Shown: positions 61,716 to 64,000 of the stretch, one piece after another
Numbering within the stretch: the stretch's first letter is position 1
How the letters are laid out: every line of letters starts with the position of its first letter
Assembly (NCBI RefSeq): GCF_004348345.1
Contig: NZ_SMJZ01000012.1
Coordinates: 1-64,000, forward strand
Source: Nonomuraea longispora
GTDB lineage: Bacteria > Actinomycetota > Actinomycetes > Streptosporangiales > Streptosporangiaceae
Reading direction: 5' to 3'
Length of the DNA: 64,000 bases
Notes under the pieces: model-generated
The model's database searches: none
The model's input: only the letters and a program-made list of their open reading frames with translations
Told to the model about the DNA's origin: nothing
Position numbers and translations under genes: made by a program

Positions 61716-62861
61716 GTGCTGTCCCGCGAACTACTCCCCATACCGATGACGCCTGGTGGACGCCTGGACATCAACTCCGGCGTCGCCCGGATGAGCGGGA
61801 AGATCTGGGCCACCCTCTGGAAGAACGATCTGCGGTCGCCGTCGACCGCCGTGCTGATCGTGCACCCGGCGTCCAACTTCATCGGTCACTACGCCCTGGA
61901 AGAGCTCGCAGCACGGGGGGTGGCCGCGGTCGGGCTCGCCACGCGTTACGTCGGCAACGACTCCGCGCTCATCATGGAGAACTGCCTCCTGGACATCGGC
62001 GCGGCGATCCGCCACCTTCGCGAGCTGGGCTATCAGCGGGTCGTCCTGGTCGGAAACTCCGGCGGCGGCGGGCTCGCCGCGCTCTATCAGGCGCAGGCGG
62101 AGAACCCCACCATCACCCACACCCCGGCCGGCGACCCCGTCGACCTGGCCGGGACCGGGCTCATCCCGGCTGACAAGATCGTCATGGCCATGGCGCACCC
62201 CGGCCGTGCGGTCGTCTACACCGAAGGGCTCGACCCGGCCATCACCGACGAGCAGCGGCCCTTCGACCGGGACGCCTCGCTCGACATGTTCGATCCTGCC
62301 AACGGCCCGGCCTACGGCGAGGAGTTCGTCGAGCGTTACCGCCTCGCCCAGATCGACCGCAACCGCCGGATCACCGCCTGGGCGAGCGAGCAGATAGAAG
62401 CGCTGCGCGGGTACGTCCGCGAGTCGGCGGGGGAGAAGGTGGCCCCCGACGACCTCCCCTTCGTCGTGCACGGCACGGCAGCCGACCCGCGCTTCCTGGA
62501 CCTGACCCTCGACCCGTCCGACCGGCGGGCCGGCACCCTGTGGGGCAGCCCCTGGGCGGCCAACTTCCGGCCGGCGTCGCTGGGCCACCTCACCAGCCTG
62601 CGGTCCTGGCTGAGCCAGTGGAGCTACGACCACAGCCGGGCCAACGCCTACGTCGCCCTCCCAGAGGTGCAGGCGCCGGTCATGGTCATCTACGGATCAG
62701 CCGACTGCGCGGCCTTCCCCAGCCACGCCCGCACCATGTACGAGGCCGTCGCGCACGACAGGCGCGAGCTGGTCGAGATCAAGGGCGCGGACCACTACTT
62801 CCAGGGCCGCCCCGATCTGGCCAGGATCATGTGCGACCACATCGCCGAGTGGAGCAAGTGA
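61716..62861 (+). CDS. Alpha/beta hydrolase, 381 residues
   Basis: A larger alpha/beta hydrolase. VLIVHPASNFIGHYALEEL is the oxyanion region, GNSGGGGLAAL the nucleophile elbow, YGSADCAAFPSHA the acid region and GADHYFQGRPD carries the histidine. A long insertion between residues 130 and 280 covers the active site. GTG is the start with AGGAG upstream. The stop overlaps the start of the flavin monooxygenase by one base, so the two steps may be linked. Confidence 0.85.
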   Translation: MLSRELLPIPMTPGGRLDINSGVARMSGKIWATLWKNDLRSPSTAVLIVHPASNFIGHYALEELAARGVAAVGLATRYVGNDSALIMENCLLDIGAAIRHLRELGYQRVVLVGNSGGGGLAALYQAQAENPTITHTPAGDPVDLAGTGLIPADKIVMAMAHPGRAVVYTEGLDPAITDEQRPFDRDASLDMFDPANGPAYGEEFVERYRLAQIDRNRRITAWASEQIEALRGYVRESAGEKVAPDDLPFVVHGTAADPRFLDLTLDPSDRRAGTLWGSPWAANFRPASLGHLTSLRSWLSQWSYDHSRANAYVALPEVQAPVMVIYGSADCAAFPSHARTMYEAVAHDRRELVEIKGADHYFQGRPDLARIMCDHIAEWSK

Positions 62862-64000
62862 TGGGCATCCTCGACGTTGCCGTGGTCGGCGCAGGCCCGG
62901 TCGGGCTCACCGCGGCCCTCGCCCTGGCCAGGCGCGGCGCGTCCGTCACCGTCTTCGAGCAGGCCGACCGGCTCAGCACCGAGTGGCGGGCCTCGACCTT
63001 CCACCCGCCGACGATCGAGATCGCCCGCGACCTCGGCGTCGTCTCCACGATGCTGGAGGCCGGCATCGTCGCGCGGAAGTACCAGGTGCACGATCGCCGC
63101 GACGGCCTGATCGCGGAGTTCGACTTCGGCATGCTCGCCGACGAGACCGCCTATCCCTTCAGATTGCAGCTCGAACAGTACAAGTACACACAAATCATCA
63201 AGGATGCGATCAACGCATGCCCCGCCCCTGTCGACGTACGGCTGGCCACGGGTGTGACGGACGTGAGCCAGGACGAGGACGGCGCGGTGCTGAGCACCGC
63301 CTCGGGAGAGCGGGTCGCGGCCCGCTGGGTCCTCGCCGCCGACGGCGCGCGCAGCACCGTCCGCAAGGCGCTCGGAAGCTCGTTCGAGGGGCTCACCTAC
63401 GAGCACCGCTACCTGGTGCTGAGCATCGACTATCCGGTGGAGACACTGCTGCCGGGCATCTGTGACGTCAACTACATCGCCGACCCGGTGGAACACCTGC
63501 TGATCCTCCGGGTGCCGGACGTCTGGCGGATCGTCGTCTCGGTGCCGCCGCACGTCACCACCGATGAGGCCCTCTCCGACCGGTACGTCGCGGACCGGCT
63601 GCGGGGCGTCTTCGGCGACCATCCCGAGTTGCCGCTGCGCGAACGGAAGATCTACTCCGTGCACCAGCGGGTGGCCGACACCTTTCGCAAGGACAGGGTG
63701 CTGCTGCTCGGCGACGCGGCGCATGTCAACAGCCCGATGGGCGGCATGGGCCTCAACGGCGGCATTCACGACGCCTTCGACCTGTCCATCCAGCTCAGCG
63801 CGGTGCTCCGCGGCGAGGCCGGCGCCGACGTGCTGGACGCCTGGGCGCACCGCAGGCGCAAGGCCGCCGTCGAGGCGGTGCAGGAGCTCACGCACCGCAC
63901 GACCACGGCCATGGCGGAGCAGGACGAGTCGGAGCGGCGCAAGTTCCAGCTGCGGATGTCGGAGATCGTGGCCGATCCGCTGCGGGCGCACGACTGGATG
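62861..64000 (+). CDS. FAD-dependent aromatic monooxygenase (PHBH fold), 3' end beyond window
   Basis: The first 380 codons of a class A flavoprotein monooxygenase. The FAD site is VAVVGAGPVGLTAALALARRG, with FEQ after strand 2. The DG motif is VLAADGARSTVRKALG, and the GD motif is VLLLGDAAHVNSPMGGMGLN. These enzymes hydroxylate aromatic rings with NAD(P)H and oxygen, as in hydroxybenzoate or hydroxyphenylpropionate catabolism. Its place beside VOC and hydrolase genes supports ring hydroxylation as an early step of the pathway. Confidence 0.92.
   Translation, partial: MGILDVAVVGAGPVGLTAALALARRGASVTVFEQADRLSTEWRASTFHPPTIEIARDLGVVSTMLEAGIVARKYQVHDRRDGLIAEFDFGMLADETAYPFRLQLEQYKYTQIIKDAINACPAPVDVRLATGVTDVSQDEDGAVLSTASGERVAARWVLAADGARSTVRKALGSSFEGLTYEHRYLVLSIDYPVETLLPGICDVNYIADPVEHLLILRVPDVWRIVVSVPPHVTTDEALSDRYVADRLRGVFGDHPELPLRERKIYSVHQRVADTFRKDRVLLLGDAAHVNSPMGGMGLNGGIHDAFDLSIQLSAVLRGEAGADVLDAWAHRRRKAAVEAVQELTHRTTTAMAEQDESERRKFQLRMSEIVADPLRAHDWM

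Overview
The window is a high-GC actinomycete chromosome segment, probably from the Streptosporangiales, although that placement rests only on base composition and gene content. Genes are tightly packed, often with 4-base ATGA or GTGA overlaps. There are no rRNA, tRNA, IS element or CRISPR genes. Three blocks can be told apart.

Block 1 (1-24,993) is a specialised-metabolite region. A leftward operon (MFS exporter, LLM flavin oxidoreductase, AsnB-type amidotransferase, MbtH protein, DUF2461 protein, methyltransferase cut by the window edge) diverges from a rightward seven-gene operon: P450, aldehyde dehydrogenase, RebH-like tryptophan 7-halogenase, flavin reductase, stand-alone adenylation-carrier didomain, type II thioesterase, second P450. 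The likely logic is to chlorinate tryptophan, load it on the carrier protein, beta-hydroxylate it with a P450 and release it. Retro-aldol cleavage and aldehyde oxidation to a chloroindole-carboxylate may follow. A convergent leftward operon carries an 82-residue orphan, a LmbU-family regulator and a type II DAHP synthase. Divergent from it is a compact azole-RiPP (TOMM) set: a 55-residue precursor ending in ARPAWPTYC, a fused E1-like/YcaO cyclodehydratase and a SagB dehydrogenase. A sensor kinase made of two fused kinase halves and a NarL-type response regulator close the block.

Block 2 (25,153-33,300) is an overlapping one-carbon operon: MetV-like and MetF-like methylene-THF reductase parts, a methyltransferase-like protein, a MetE catalytic-domain protein, SAM synthetase, formyl-THF deformylase and adenosine kinase. 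A diverged extradiol-dioxygenase-fold protein follows. It resembles a dedicated SAM-regeneration cassette, with S-adenosylhomocysteine hydrolase the main missing piece.

Block 3 (33,290-64,000) looks catabolic. It contains a PucR regulator, a dipeptide-type ABC importer, a duplicated family III CoA-transferase, several amidohydrolases, an HpcH/HpaI aldolase, a cupin, alpha/beta hydrolases, an acyl-CoA synthetase, an IpdAB-like CoA-transferase pair, an aldo-keto reductase, an aldehyde and an alcohol dehydrogenase, a VOC protein and a flavin monooxygenase that runs off the right edge. Four intergenic regions in this block share an 11-bp motif (TTATCGGACAA or its complement), which suggests a common regulator. 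The substrate cannot be named from sequence; an aromatic or amide-containing compound is a reasonable guess.
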